Positions 8,735 to 17,962 of a stretch of DNA of 64,000 bases are shown here, piece after piece; positions within the stretch are counted from its first letter, which is position 1, and every line of letters begins with the position of its first letter. The stretch comes from Rhizobium sp. 2MFCol3.1 (GTDB lineage Bacteria; Pseudomonadota; Alphaproteobacteria; Rhizobiales; Rhizobiaceae). The translations under genes were made by a program, and so were the position numbers. Below the pieces are notes generated by a model. That model did not search any database. It saw only the letters and a program-made list of their open reading frames with translations, and had not been told where the DNA came from. The DNA lies in contig NZ_KB898375.1 of NCBI RefSeq assembly GCF_000377565.1, positions 16,354-80,353 of the forward strand, read 5' to 3'.

Positions 8735-9355
8735 TTACGGATACATCCGCACCTTGTCCCAGCCGCCCTCGGGCGTGGCGCGGCGGAACTCGATGCGGTC
8801 GTGGAGCCGGAACTTCTGGTCTTTCCAGAACTCGATCGAGGTCGGCTTAATGCGGAAGCCGGACCAGTGCTGCGGGCGGGGAATCTCGCCGATCGCATAG
8901 CGGGCCGTGTATTCGGCGACGGCTTTTTCCAGCGCGAAGCGGCTTTCGAGCGGGCGCGACTGCTTGGAGGCCCAGGCGCCGATGCGGCTGCCGCGGGCGC
9001 GGGTCTTGTAATAGGCGTCGGCCTCTTCGTCGCTCACCACTTCAACCGGGCCGCGCAGCCGAACCTGGCGGCGCAGCGTCTTCCAGTGGAAGCACATGGC
9101 CGCTTTTTTCTGGCCGAGGACTTCGCGGCCTTTCTGACTCTCGAAATTCGTGTAGAACACAAATCCGTCTTGATCGAATCCCTTAAGGAGAACCATGCGG
9201 ACATTGGGAAGGCCGTCTTCATCGACCGTCGCAAGCGCCACCGCATTCGGGTCATTGATCTCGGAAGCTTCGGCTTCCTTCAGCCAATCAGCAAAGAGCT
9301 GGAACGGCTCGTTTTGCTCGGTGAAGTCACTGGTTGTTAACTCATTTTCCGACAT
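8735..9355 (-). CDS. pdxH: Pyridoxamine 5'-phosphate oxidase
   Basis: 206-aa FMN enzyme that oxidises pyridoxine or pyridoxamine 5'-phosphate to pyridoxal 5'-phosphate, the last step of vitamin B6 synthesis and salvage. Family blocks are clear: DPNAVALATVDEDGLPNVRMVLLKG, FVFYTNFESQKGREV (FMN binding), GSRIGAWASKQSRPL, and the C-terminal RPQHWSGFRIKP with a family-typical end at WDKVRMYP. Length matches the family. It is divergent from the lipoprotein gene at 9422 and not in an operon. Confidence 0.95.
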   Translation of the reverse strand: MSENELTTSDFTEQNEPFQLFADWLKEAEASEINDPNAVALATVDEDGLPNVRMVLLKGFDQDGFVFYTNFESQKGREVLGQKKAAMCFHWKTLRRQVRLRGPVEVVSDEEADAYYKTRARGSRIGAWASKQSRPLESRFALEKAVAEYTARYAIGEIPRPQHWSGFRIKPTSIEFWKDQKFRLHDRIEFRRATPEGGWDKVRMYP

Positions 9356-9421
9356 ATTAGCTCAAATGCCCCGGGTTTATTCGATAATTGCCCAGCCCAA
9401 AACCACTGGACAGGACACAGG

Positions 9422-9880
9422 GTGGAAGTCATAGCAAAGTCAGTTCGTCATACAAAGGGCCTCATGCGCCAATGCGCGGCCATCTGCGTTGTCGGAATGG
9501 CAGTGCTTTCCCTCTCCGGCTGCATGGCCGGCGGGCTTGATATGTTCAGCAGCAACAAGGTCGACCGTTCGGTCGCGACCGGCACCGTGCCGCAGCCGGC
9601 GCCGACGAGCGACAGCATCTCCGACGAAATGACCGTGGGCAATGCCGTGACCTCGGCCGACATCAACGGCCTGCAGGGACGCCCCCTTCCCTGGGCGAAC
9701 GCTTCCACCGGCAGCGCCGGCGTGATCGACACGATCGTCGAAAACAACGACACCGGCCAGGTCTGCCGTCAGTTCAAGACGACGCGCCACTCCTATGTCG
9801 GCATCTCGAAATTCTACGGCAAGACCTGCCTCGTCGGCGGCGGCAACTGGCAGCTTCTGAGCTTCCAGCCCGAGAGCTGA
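9422..9880 (+). CDS. Surface-antigen-like lipoprotein (17-kDa / RT0821-Lpp0805 type)
   Basis: About 152-aa predicted outer-membrane lipoprotein. The signal ends in a lipobox, LSGC, around residue 34 of the longest form. After a Ser/Thr/Pro-rich linker, the C-terminal 60 residues (LPWANASTGSAGVIDTI, then CRQFKTTRHSY and a second conserved Cys near LVGGGNWQLL) resemble the C-terminal domain of alphaproteobacterial surface antigens. The start is uncertain: GTG 9422 has AGGA eight bases upstream, while ATG 9464 gives a tighter signal peptide (MRQCAAICVVG) with AAGGG upstream. Confidence 0.8.
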   Translation: MEVIAKSVRHTKGLMRQCAAICVVGMAVLSLSGCMAGGLDMFSSNKVDRSVATGTVPQPAPTSDSISDEMTVGNAVTSADINGLQGRPLPWANASTGSAGVIDTIVENNDTGQVCRQFKTTRHSYVGISKFYGKTCLVGGGNWQLLSFQPES

Positions 9881-10137
9881 GCGGCCTTTCCAGGCAGTCG
9901 TTAACAACTGCACCCGGCTTCGTTTCCGGATTTAGCAAAAGATAACCATTCCGCATAAAACCGTGGCGTGTCCTGACGCCAAATAAGGACTGATTAGCAA
10001 GTTTACGGGACTGTGGTTCGCATATGTGCGCAGATTTTCTGCCCGCGAAGCGAACTTCGGCGCACCAAATGAGTTTAATCGGGGCTTCGAGGTGCCGGAC
10101 AGGGCATCTCGCATTTGGACACCGGGCGGTTTGGAAC

Positions 10138-11364
10138 ATGCGCGATCCGTATAAGATATTGGGCGTCAGGCGCGATGCGGGGCAGGACGAGATCAAGGCA
10201 GCCTGGCGCAACATGGCCAAGGTGGTGCACCCTGACCACAATCAGGGCGACCCGCTGGCCGGTGCGCGCTTCGCCGAGATCGGCCGCGCCTACGACACGC
10301 TGAAGGACCCGAAGAAGCGCAGTCTTTTCGACAGCGCCGCACGGGCAGCCGAAGCCAAGCAGAACGAGAAGCAAAACGAAAACACCATCATGGCGCAGCG
10401 CCAGGCGGCGCGCGAAGCCGCGATCCGCGCCAAGCAGGCGCAGGAAAACGCCGAGCGAGTGATGGAAGAGCTGGCGCGGGCAGCGGCGCAGAAGGCGGCC
10501 GCCGAGGCCGCCAAGCAGCCACAGCCGCAACAACAGCAGCAGGCAGGTGCTGCCGAGCCCGCCGAAGAGATGATCGAGCGGATCTTCGGCAATCAGGCGC
10601 GCGCGGCAAGCGGTGGCGGACGGACGCGCGGTTTTGCTTCCGGCCGAGCCAAGCGGCCGGAACCCGAGAGCGCCGAGGCCGACAAGCAGACGGATAAGGC
10701 TAGCGAGGGCGCCAAGGCCGGCGACGCCGGCACGACAGTAGACGACGAGCACGGCGCGGACGAGACCGCGGCGGCGAGCGCTTCCGTCCTGCAGCCGCTG
10801 AGCCTCCTCACCTCCTTCGTCCGCCGCTTCACCGGCGGTGCGGCCCCCGCGCCTGAGAAGGCGCCGGACCAGCTGGCGATCGCCACTGTCACCATCGAGG
10901 ATATTCTGAAGGGCGCCTGGGTGAACGTCGATCTCGGCGATGGCCGCGATGCCGGTTTCGCGCTGACGCCGGGGACCACCGAGGGCCAGACGGTGCGCCT
11001 CAAGGGCCAGGGCCACAAATTGACGGGCATGCAGCGCGGCGACGCGGTGGTCAATATTCACATCGCCCCACATGCCGACTTTACCGTCGACGGTTTCGAC
11101 CTGCACACCGTGCTTCCCGTCACCATCGAAAACGCCGTGCTCGGCACCGACGCGCGCATCGACGGACCGAACGGCCCGCTGACGGTGACCGTGCCGGCAT
11201 GGTCGGGATCGGACAAATCAATCCGGTTCGAAGGTCAGGGATTGCCCAAATCGGATGGCGGAAAGGGCGATCTGGTGGTCGAACTGCGCATTATCCTGTG
11301 GGAAAAGCCCGACGATAAGGTCACGGATTTGATGAGAATTATGAAGAACGGCCTGTTTTTGTGA
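10138..11364 (+). CDS. J-domain co-chaperone, DnaJ/CbpA type without zinc fingers
   Basis: 408-aa protein starting MRDPYKILGVRRDAG. The J domain spans about residues 1-68, with the HPD tripeptide at 31-33, and would stimulate DnaK-type Hsp70 ATPase. There is no CxxCxGxG zinc-finger region, so this is not canonical DnaJ. The middle (about 70-250) is a long Ala/Glu/Gln-rich linker, and the C-terminal 150 residues carry the DnaJ C-terminal substrate-binding fold (IEDILKGAWVNVDLGDGRD, then FEGQGLPKSDGGKGDLVVEL). ATG 10138 is preferred over an upstream in-frame start because it begins the J domain. Confidence 0.9.
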   Translation: MRDPYKILGVRRDAGQDEIKAAWRNMAKVVHPDHNQGDPLAGARFAEIGRAYDTLKDPKKRSLFDSAARAAEAKQNEKQNENTIMAQRQAAREAAIRAKQAQENAERVMEELARAAAQKAAAEAAKQPQPQQQQQAGAAEPAEEMIERIFGNQARAASGGGRTRGFASGRAKRPEPESAEADKQTDKASEGAKAGDAGTTVDDEHGADETAAASASVLQPLSLLTSFVRRFTGGAAPAPEKAPDQLAIATVTIEDILKGAWVNVDLGDGRDAGFALTPGTTEGQTVRLKGQGHKLTGMQRGDAVVNIHIAPHADFTVDGFDLHTVLPVTIENAVLGTDARIDGPNGPLTVTVPAWSGSDKSIRFEGQGLPKSDGGKGDLVVELRIILWEKPDDKVTDLMRIMKNGLFL

Positions 11365-11486
11365 ATTTTAGGTGACATTAGCACCCTTTGTTACGTTCCC
11401 TAACAGTTGATGATTGCTGCCAATCTTGAACCGGCTGGCCGGCTATGCCATAGGCAGGATCGATCAATTTACTTAAGGGGCGAAAC

Positions 11487-12305
11487 ATGGCTCAGGCACA
11501 AGGCCTCATGTCAGGCAAGCGCGGCGTCATCATGGGCGTTGCCAACAATCGTTCGATTGCGTGGGGCATTGCCAAAGCTATTCATGCACAGGGCGGCGAG
11601 GTTGCCTTTACTTATCAGGGTGATGCGCTGAAGAAGCGGGTCGAGCCGCTGGCAGCTGAACTCGGCGGCATTCTTGCCGGACACTGTGATGTCAGCGACG
11701 AAGCATCGATCGACGAGGTTTTCGACAACATCGAGAAGACCTGGGGCAAGATCGACTTCATCGTGCATGCGATCGGCTTTTCGGACAAGGACGAACTCAC
11801 CGGCCGTTACGTCGACACCTCGGCGGACAACTTCGCCAAGACGATGCAGATCTCCGTCTATTCGTTCACCTCGGTCGCACGTCGCGCCGAGAAGCTGATG
11901 ACGGATGGCGGCTCGATGCTGACGCTGACTTATTACGGCGCCGAAAAGGTCATGCCGAACTACAACGTCATGGGCGTTGCCAAGGCAGCTCTTGAAGCCA
12001 GCGTGAAGTATCTGGCGGTCGATCTCGGACCGAAGAACATCCGCGTCAACGCGATCTCGGCCGGCCCGATCAAGACGCTGGCAGCGTCCGGTATCGGCGA
12101 CTTCCGCTACATTCTGAAGTGGAACGAATACAACGCGCCGCTGCGCCGCACCGTCACCATCGAAGAAGTCGGCGATGTCGGCCTCTACATGCTTTCGGAC
12201 CTGTCGCGCTCGGTCACGGGCGAAGTGCATCACGCCGACAGCGGTTATCATGTTATCGGCATGAAGGCTGTGGACGCGCCGGATATTTCCGTCATAAAAG
12301 ACTGA
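11487..12305 (+). CDS. fabI: Enoyl-[acyl-carrier-protein] reductase (NADH)
   Basis: 272-aa enzyme reducing trans-2-enoyl-ACP in the last step of each fatty-acid elongation cycle. It has the atypical SDR cofactor site GVANNRSIAWGIA near residue 18 and the FabI-specific catalytic pair Y-x6-K in YNVMGVAKAAL (about residues 158-168), plus SAGPIKTLAASGI. Many alphaproteobacteria carry two FabI paralogues; only this one is here. The upstream gap contains a short palindrome, TGTTA-N7-TAACA (11389-11405), of unknown meaning. It ends before a hairpin terminator. Confidence 0.95.
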   Translation: MAQAQGLMSGKRGVIMGVANNRSIAWGIAKAIHAQGGEVAFTYQGDALKKRVEPLAAELGGILAGHCDVSDEASIDEVFDNIEKTWGKIDFIVHAIGFSDKDELTGRYVDTSADNFAKTMQISVYSFTSVARRAEKLMTDGGSMLTLTYYGAEKVMPNYNVMGVAKAALEASVKYLAVDLGPKNIRVNAISAGPIKTLAASGIGDFRYILKWNEYNAPLRRTVTIEEVGDVGLYMLSDLSRSVTGEVHHADSGYHVIGMKAVDAPDISVIKD

Positions 12306-12331
12306 TCGTACTCTCTTATGAGTCATGCTCG

Positions 12332-12366
12332 CGGCCCCTCCTCGCGGAAGCGATAAGGGGCCGTTT
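12332..12366 (+). terminator. Probable terminator after fabI
   Basis: CGGCCCCT (12332-12339) pairs with AGGGGCCG (12356-12363). The T-run is short (TTTG), so termination may be partial. Confidence 0.55.
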
Positions 12367-12384
12367 GCAATATGGAGCCGATCA

Positions 12385-12975
12385 TTGCTTATCTACGTCA
12401 TTCGTCACGGCCAGACAGACTGGAACGCGGAACGTCGCCTGCAGGGGCAAAAGGACATCCCGCTCAACGCCATCGGTCGTGAGCAGGCGCGCCAGAACGG
12501 CATCAATCTCGCGGAAATCCTGAAGGTCGAAGGCATCGAGTTCGATTTCATCGCAAGCCCGCTTGGCCGCACGCGCGCGACGATGGAGATCGCCCGCGAA
12601 GCAATGAACCTCCCGCCCAAGGACTACCGGACCGACGAGCGCCTGGTCGAAGTGTCATTCGGTGACTGGGAAGGCTTTACGGTCAAGGAACTGAAGGCGA
12701 CAGCCAAGGACCGGATCGTCGAACGCAATCTCAACAAGTGGGATTTCATTCCGCCGGGTGCCGATGCCGAGAGCTACGAGATCATGTCGTGGCGGGTGGC
12801 TTCCTGGCTGAACGAGGTGGACCGGCCGACGGTCTGCGTCACGCATGGCGGCGTCATTCGCAGCCTGTTCAGGACGATTGCCAACGTGCCGAAGGATGAA
12901 GCGGCCGAGGGCGAGATTCCGCAGGACCGGATTCTCAAGATCGAGACCGACACGAAGCAGATCGCCTGGATTTAA
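12385..12975 (+). CDS. Histidine phosphatase family protein
   Basis: 196-aa member of the phosphoglycerate-mutase-like histidine phosphatase superfamily. The catalytic phosphohistidine motif is at the very N-terminus (YVIRHGQTDWN) and the second His occurs in VCVTHGGVIRS near residue 156; SPLGRTRATMEIA and VSFGDWEGFT are also typical. The substrate is not deducible; cofactor-independent phosphatase or mutase are both possible. TTG 12385 is chosen because GGAG sits seven bases upstream and homologous proteins begin at this point; the upstream in-frame ATG at 12325 would place the terminator inside the gene. Confidence 0.85.
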   Translation: MLIYVIRHGQTDWNAERRLQGQKDIPLNAIGREQARQNGINLAEILKVEGIEFDFIASPLGRTRATMEIAREAMNLPPKDYRTDERLVEVSFGDWEGFTVKELKATAKDRIVERNLNKWDFIPPGADAESYEIMSWRVASWLNEVDRPTVCVTHGGVIRSLFRTIANVPKDEAAEGEIPQDRILKIETDTKQIAWI

Positions 12976-13006
12976 TCAGGAGAGGCTAGGCTTCGCGCCA
13001 GCCGAA

Positions 13007-13267
13007 TTACTGTACGATATCGAGATCGTTGATGACGCGCTTTCCGTCGACTTCCGTGTAGAAGACGATGACCTTCACGCCTGCCTTCAAGCCTTCGAAA
13101 TTGAATTCTTCCGACGCCTGATAGGTCTTGCCGTCATCGAGCGTGAGGCTGAGATTGCTCATGTCGATGTTCTTGATCGTCGCTTCCACGTCCGCGCTCT
13201 CGGCAAAGCCGCTGATCGGCGACAGAAAACTCGCTGTGGCCAAAAGTGTAGCAACTACGAAGCGCAT
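13007..13267 (-). CDS. DUF1344 family periplasmic protein
   Basis: 86-aa exported small protein: signal peptide of about 22 residues (MRFVVATLLATASFLSPISGF in part), then a compact beta-rich domain (DVEATIKNIDMSNLSLTLDDG, KTYQASEEFNFEGLKAG, KVIVFYTEVDGKRVINDLDIV). This is the pattern of the DUF1344 family seen in rhizobia, whose function is unknown. ATG 13267 has AGGAA eight bases upstream; longer in-frame versions lack an RBS. It converges with the histidine phosphatase gene. Confidence 0.78.
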   Translation of the reverse strand: MRFVVATLLATASFLSPISGFAESADVEATIKNIDMSNLSLTLDDGKTYQASEEFNFEGLKAGVKVIVFYTEVDGKRVINDLDIVQ

Positions 13268-13510
13268 AACGGCATTCCTTCGAAAACACGACTCAAACAT
13301 CCAATTGTGCATAGATAGCCTCCCGAATATGGCGAAATTTGCCCTGAACCGTGACCATTCCCGCCCAATTGATGAAGCGCATTTTAACAACAATCAAGAG
13401 GGTTCGTTAATATAGCCATACACTTAAAACGTGTTCCCAATACTACCTGTAAGAAATCGTAAATTAACCCCCGCTACTTACAGTCATAGGGAAACAAGGA
13501 GACTGGGGTT

Positions 13511-16500
13511 TTGCTATTCCGCAGGAAACATAACGAGGCAACGCGGAGTTCTTTGCGGAATACCCATATCTCGTTTCTAGTTTCCTGCCTGGTCGCCGTG
13601 GTCGTCATCATCGTCGGTTTCAGCCTGGATCGCGCCAATACGGCGACTAATCTTCGCGAATTGACGATCCGCACGGAAAACGAGACCAGCCTTATTCGCG
13701 CCCGTGTGACCGCCCAGATCAACATGGACATCACCATCGTGCGCGACCTCTCCAACATGGTCGCGATCAGCTCGAAGGTGGGCACCGAGGAGATGGAGCG
13801 ACAGATCAACTGGCTGCTCATCCAGAACCCGCATTTCGTGCATATCGCGGTTGCGCCCGATTTCATCGTGCAGTCGGTATTTCCGGCGACGGAGGGCAAG
13901 GATCGGCTTGGCCACGACGTGCGCGAATTCCTGATGGATCGCCAGTCGGTTGCGCGCACCACCGGCAACCAGCAGGCGCGCTTCTACGGCCCGATCCGCA
14001 CGCTCGACGGCAAGGACACTTTCGCGATCTTCTTCCCCGTCTTCGTCAAGGAGAACGGCCAGCGCCGGGTCTGGGGCGCGGTCGAGGCAGTCATTGACGC
14101 CGACATGTTCTATGAGAACACCGGCCTGAAGCCGGCGCGCGACAGCGAGAACCGCGAGAAATATCCGCATCTCGACCACCTCTCCATCGCGCTGCGCGAT
14201 CTTGGAACGACGGGTGCCGCCGTCTCGCCGTTTTTCGGTTCGCCGGAGGTGCTGGGGCAGCGGCCGTTGACGCGCAAGATCACATTCGCCGGCGGGCGCT
14301 GGGAGATCGCGGCGGCGCCGAAGACCGGCTGGGCCGCCCCTCCAGAGAATCAGCAGACGCTGCGGTTCATCATCTTGGCCGCCGCCTGCCTGACGATCAT
14401 TCCCGTGTTCTTCGCGACCCTTCTGCTTGGCGAGCGCAACAAGAACATCCGGCAGCTGGAGAAGCGCGAGGAGACGCTGCTGGAGCTGTCGCAGCGTCTC
14501 AACCTGGCGCTGGAAACCTCCAATATCGGCATCTGGGAACTGAGGAATGGCGGCCAGAGCCTGTTCTGGGATGGGCGCGCCGCGGCACTTCACGGCAAGC
14601 AAGCGATCGAGGGCAGCTACTCGCTCGACGACTGGCTGGAAACGATCGTTCCCGACGATCGCCGGGTGGCGAAGATCCACCTGCTGAAAGATGGCCGGTC
14701 CGGCTCCTCCTACACGACGCAATACCGGATTGAGCTTTCGGACGGCGGCACGCGCTATCTGCGATCGGTGGGTTCGGTCTATAACGACGCCGCCGGCACC
14801 ATCCGCACAATCGGCATCGTCTGGGACGTGACCGCCGACGCGGTTGCAGCCGAGACGCTGCGTCGGGCAAAAGACAGCAGCGACATCAAGAATGCCGAAC
14901 TGGAGCTTGCGCTCGACGAGCTCTCGCACCGCGAGGCCGAACTCGCCGAGCTCTCCGGCAAACTCGATCTGGCGCTCGATTCCTATCAGTGCGGCATCTG
15001 GGAAGCCACGCTCGGGAAGGCCGGCTCGTTCTGGGACGACCGGATGCATGAGCTTTACGGGCTGGAACCCCGCGCCGGCTTCATGGACGAGGAGACGTGG
15101 CTCTCCTGCGTGCTTGAGGAAGACCGCCCGCTTGCGGTCGAAAGCGCGCGGTATTTCAAGAAGGTCGGCGATACCCATACCGTCGTCTGTCGCGTACCGA
15201 CCGAGGACGGTACGATGCGCTATGTGCGCTCGACCGGAAAGGTGCACGCGACCTCGAACGGCCAGCTGAAGATCATCGGCGTTGCCTTCGACATCACCGA
15301 AGACGCTCTGATGACGGCGGAGCTGAAAGCGGCGAAGGACGAGGCGATCGGCAAGAACATCGAGCTCGAACTCGCCAACAACCGCATCGAGCACAATTCG
15401 CTGCATGATCCGCTGACGGGGCTCGCCAACCGCCGCAAGCTCGACAAGGCGCTGGAGCAGCTGACCGATGCCGGGCAGCACGCCAGGCAGAAGTTCGCGA
15501 TCCTGCACATCGACCTCGACCGCTTCAAGGAGATCAACGACACGCTGGGCCACGCCGCGGGCGACGCCATGCTCGTCCATGCCTCCCGCGTGCTCTCGCG
15601 CAGCATTCGGCCGAGCGATATCGTGGCGCGCATCGGCGGCGACGAATTCGTCATCCTGGCGCTCAATGCCAACGATGCCGAAATGTCGGCGCTTTCGGGC
15701 CGGATCGTCGAGGAGATGCGCCAGCCCATCGACTTCCAGGGTTTTGCCTGCCGCTGCGGCGTGTCGATCGGGATTGCGCTGGCGAGCGGCATGCGCGTCG
15801 ATGCCCGCAAGGTGTTGATCAACGCCGACATCGCGCTCTACCGCGCCAAGAGCCAGGGCCGCAATCGGTTCCAGTTCTTCAATCACAATCTGCAGGCCGA
15901 CATCATCAACAACAAGCGGCTGGCCGACGAGATATTGTCGGGCATCGAGAACGGCGAGTTTACCACCTGGTACCAGCCGCAATTCAGCGCCCGCACCATG
16001 CAACTGACCGGCGTCGAGGCGCTCGTGCGCTGGCAGCATCCTTCCCGGGGACTGCTGACGCCGGACAAGTTCCTGAAGATCGCCGAGGAGATCAACGTCG
16101 TGCAAACGCTCGACCGCATCGTTCTTGAGACCGCGCTGAAGGACAAGATGCGGTGGGCGGCGCTTGGCGTTTCCGTTCCCAAGGTCTCCGTCAACGTGTC
16201 TGCCCGGCGCCTGCACGACGATGCGCTGGCCGATTCGCTGCGCATGCTGCAGATCCGGCCGGGCGAGATCTCGTTCGAACTGGTGGAGTCGATCTTCCTC
16301 GACGAGAGCGAGGACGTCGCCGCCGAGAACCTCGACAAGATCAAGGCGCTCGGCATCGACATCGAGATCGACGACTTCGGCACGGGCCACACCTCCATCG
16401 TCAGCCTTCTCAAGCTGAAGCCGAAGCGGCTGAAGATCGATCGGCAGCTGGTGCAGCCGATCATCACCTCGGCGCAAGAACGTGCGCTGGTGCGCTCGAT

Positions 16501-16684
16501 CATCGACATCGCCCGCTCGCTCGGCGTCGAGACCGTGGCCGAGGGTGTCGAGACCGTGGCGCATGCCAGCCTGCTTCTCGAACTCGGCTGCGACCTGCTG
16601 CAGGGCTACGCCTTCTCGCGCCCCCTCTCCTTCGACGATTTCACCGAAGCGGCCACCCATACGGCCTGGCGCATCGCTTCGTAG
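13511..16684 (+). CDS. CHASE-PAS-PAS-GGDEF-EAL cyclic-di-GMP signalling protein
   Basis: 1057-aa membrane sensor that could both make and degrade cyclic di-GMP. Order: membrane segment (about 20-42), periplasmic CHASE-like domain, second membrane segment (about 285-308), two PAS/PAC units (about 320-450 and 475-605), GGDEF (about 625-795) and EAL (about 810-1050). The cyclase site GGDEF is intact at 709-713, with an RxxD inhibitory site (RPSD) five residues before it. The phosphodiesterase domain has EAL at 836-838, VNVSARR, FELVES, DDFGTG, LKIDRQL and AEGVET, so it looks active too. The start is TTG 13511 with AAGGAG about ten bases upstream. Gene stands alone. Confidence 0.92.
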   Translation: MLFRRKHNEATRSSLRNTHISFLVSCLVAVVVIIVGFSLDRANTATNLRELTIRTENETSLIRARVTAQINMDITIVRDLSNMVAISSKVGTEEMERQINWLLIQNPHFVHIAVAPDFIVQSVFPATEGKDRLGHDVREFLMDRQSVARTTGNQQARFYGPIRTLDGKDTFAIFFPVFVKENGQRRVWGAVEAVIDADMFYENTGLKPARDSENREKYPHLDHLSIALRDLGTTGAAVSPFFGSPEVLGQRPLTRKITFAGGRWEIAAAPKTGWAAPPENQQTLRFIILAAACLTIIPVFFATLLLGERNKNIRQLEKREETLLELSQRLNLALETSNIGIWELRNGGQSLFWDGRAAALHGKQAIEGSYSLDDWLETIVPDDRRVAKIHLLKDGRSGSSYTTQYRIELSDGGTRYLRSVGSVYNDAAGTIRTIGIVWDVTADAVAAETLRRAKDSSDIKNAELELALDELSHREAELAELSGKLDLALDSYQCGIWEATLGKAGSFWDDRMHELYGLEPRAGFMDEETWLSCVLEEDRPLAVESARYFKKVGDTHTVVCRVPTEDGTMRYVRSTGKVHATSNGQLKIIGVAFDITEDALMTAELKAAKDEAIGKNIELELANNRIEHNSLHDPLTGLANRRKLDKALEQLTDAGQHARQKFAILHIDLDRFKEINDTLGHAAGDAMLVHASRVLSRSIRPSDIVARIGGDEFVILALNANDAEMSALSGRIVEEMRQPIDFQGFACRCGVSIGIALASGMRVDARKVLINADIALYRAKSQGRNRFQFFNHNLQADIINNKRLADEILSGIENGEFTTWYQPQFSARTMQLTGVEALVRWQHPSRGLLTPDKFLKIAEEINVVQTLDRIVLETALKDKMRWAALGVSVPKVSVNVSARRLHDDALADSLRMLQIRPGEISFELVESIFLDESEDVAAENLDKIKALGIDIEIDDFGTGHTSIVSLLKLKPKRLKIDRQLVQPIITSAQERALVRSIIDIARSLGVETVAEGVETVAHASLLLELGCDLLQGYAFSRPLSFDDFTEAATHTAWRIAS

Positions 16685-16854
16685 GATGGCTTTGCGCGGT
16701 TGTTCTCGGATTTGAGGAAACACCGTTTCCCAATGGAGACGGTTTGGCGCAAAGAAAGCCTTTTGCCCTTTCGGCTTTTGGCCTATGAGTGTCGCGCCTT
16801 TTTAAAGAATGGCGCGGCCCGGGGACGCCCGGCGGCGCGATCCGGTCGGAGCAT

Positions 16855-17952
16855 ATGTCACACAATACATTCGGTCACCTCTTCCGCGTAACCACCTGGG
16901 GCGAAAGCCACGGACCGGCGCTTGGCTGCGTCGTCGACGGCTGCCCTCCCGGCCTGCGTTTCAAGCTCGCCGACCTTCAGGTGTGGCTCGACAAGCGCAA
17001 GCCCGGCCAGTCGCGCTTCGTGACGCAGCGCCGCGAGGATGACCTCGTCAAGGTTCTCTCCGGCGTGATGTTTGACGCCGACGGCGAGACGATGATCTCG
17101 ACCGGCACGCCGATCTCGATGCTGATCGAGAATACCGACCAGCGTTCGAAGGACTACGGCGAGATCGCCCGCCAGTACCGGCCGGGCCATGCCGATTACA
17201 CCTACGATCTGAAATACGGCATCCGCGACTATCGCGGCGGCGGGCGCTCTTCGGCGCGCGAGACGGCGGCACGCGTGGCGGCCGGCGGTATCGCGCGGCT
17301 GGTCGTTCCCGGCGTTCGCGTGCGCGGCGCGCTGGTGCAGATCGGCAAGCACAAGATCAATCGCGACAACTGGGATTGGGGCCTGGTCGATCAGAACCCG
17401 TTCTTCGCGCCGGATCCCGAGATCGTGCCCGTCTGGGAAGAGTATCTCGACGGTATCCGCAAGAAGGGCTCGTCGATCGGCGCCGTGGTCGAGGTGGTCG
17501 CCGATGGCGTTCCGGCCGGCTTGGGTGCGCCGATCTATTCCAAGCTCGACCAGGATATCGCCTCGCTGCTGATGTCGATCAACGCCGTCAAGGGCGTGGA
17601 GATCGGCAATGGCTTCGAGGCGGCGGAAATCACCGGCGAAGAAAACGCCGACGAAATGCGCATGGGCAATGACGGCCAGCCGATCTTCCTGTCCAATCAT
17701 GCCGGCGGCATCCTTGGCGGCATTTCGACGGGTCAGCCTGTCATCGCCCGTTTCGCGATCAAGCCGACCTCGTCGATCCTGACCGAGCGCCAGTCGATCG
17801 ATGCCGACGGCAAGAATGTCGATATCCGCACCAAGGGCCGCCACGACCCCTGCGTCGGCATCCGCGCCGTGCCGATCGGCGAGGCGATGATCGCCTGCGC
17901 CATCGCCGACCACTACCTTCGAGACCGCGGCCAGACCGGCCGGCTGAAATAG
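16855..17952 (+). CDS. aroC: Chorismate synthase
   Basis: 365-aa enzyme converting EPSP to chorismate, the last step of the shikimate pathway, with reduced FMN as cofactor. Signature segments: MSHNTFGHLFRVTTWGESHG at the N-terminus, RPGHADYTYDLKYGIRDYRG with GGGRSSARETAARVAAG near residues 105-140, and RHDPCVGIRAVPIGEAM near the C-terminus. ATG 16855 has GGAG closely upstream and gives the family length; an in-frame start 66 bases upstream would add an unrelated tail. Only 10 bp separate it from the ribB-type gene, so they are probably cotranscribed. Confidence 0.96.
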   Translation: MSHNTFGHLFRVTTWGESHGPALGCVVDGCPPGLRFKLADLQVWLDKRKPGQSRFVTQRREDDLVKVLSGVMFDADGETMISTGTPISMLIENTDQRSKDYGEIARQYRPGHADYTYDLKYGIRDYRGGGRSSARETAARVAAGGIARLVVPGVRVRGALVQIGKHKINRDNWDWGLVDQNPFFAPDPEIVPVWEEYLDGIRKKGSSIGAVVEVVADGVPAGLGAPIYSKLDQDIASLLMSINAVKGVEIGNGFEAAEITGEENADEMRMGNDGQPIFLSNHAGGILGGISTGQPVIARFAIKPTSSILTERQSIDADGKNVDIRTKGRHDPCVGIRAVPIGEAMIACAIADHYLRDRGQTGRLK

Positions 17953-17962
17953 GAACGTTCCC

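Noticed and set aside
13577..16723. Minus-strand frame of more than 1000 codons opposite the GGDEF-EAL gene
   Set aside because: It mirrors the sense gene in every codon position, has Leu/Arg/Ala/Asp-biased composition and no domain; the sense strand encodes a complete conserved protein.
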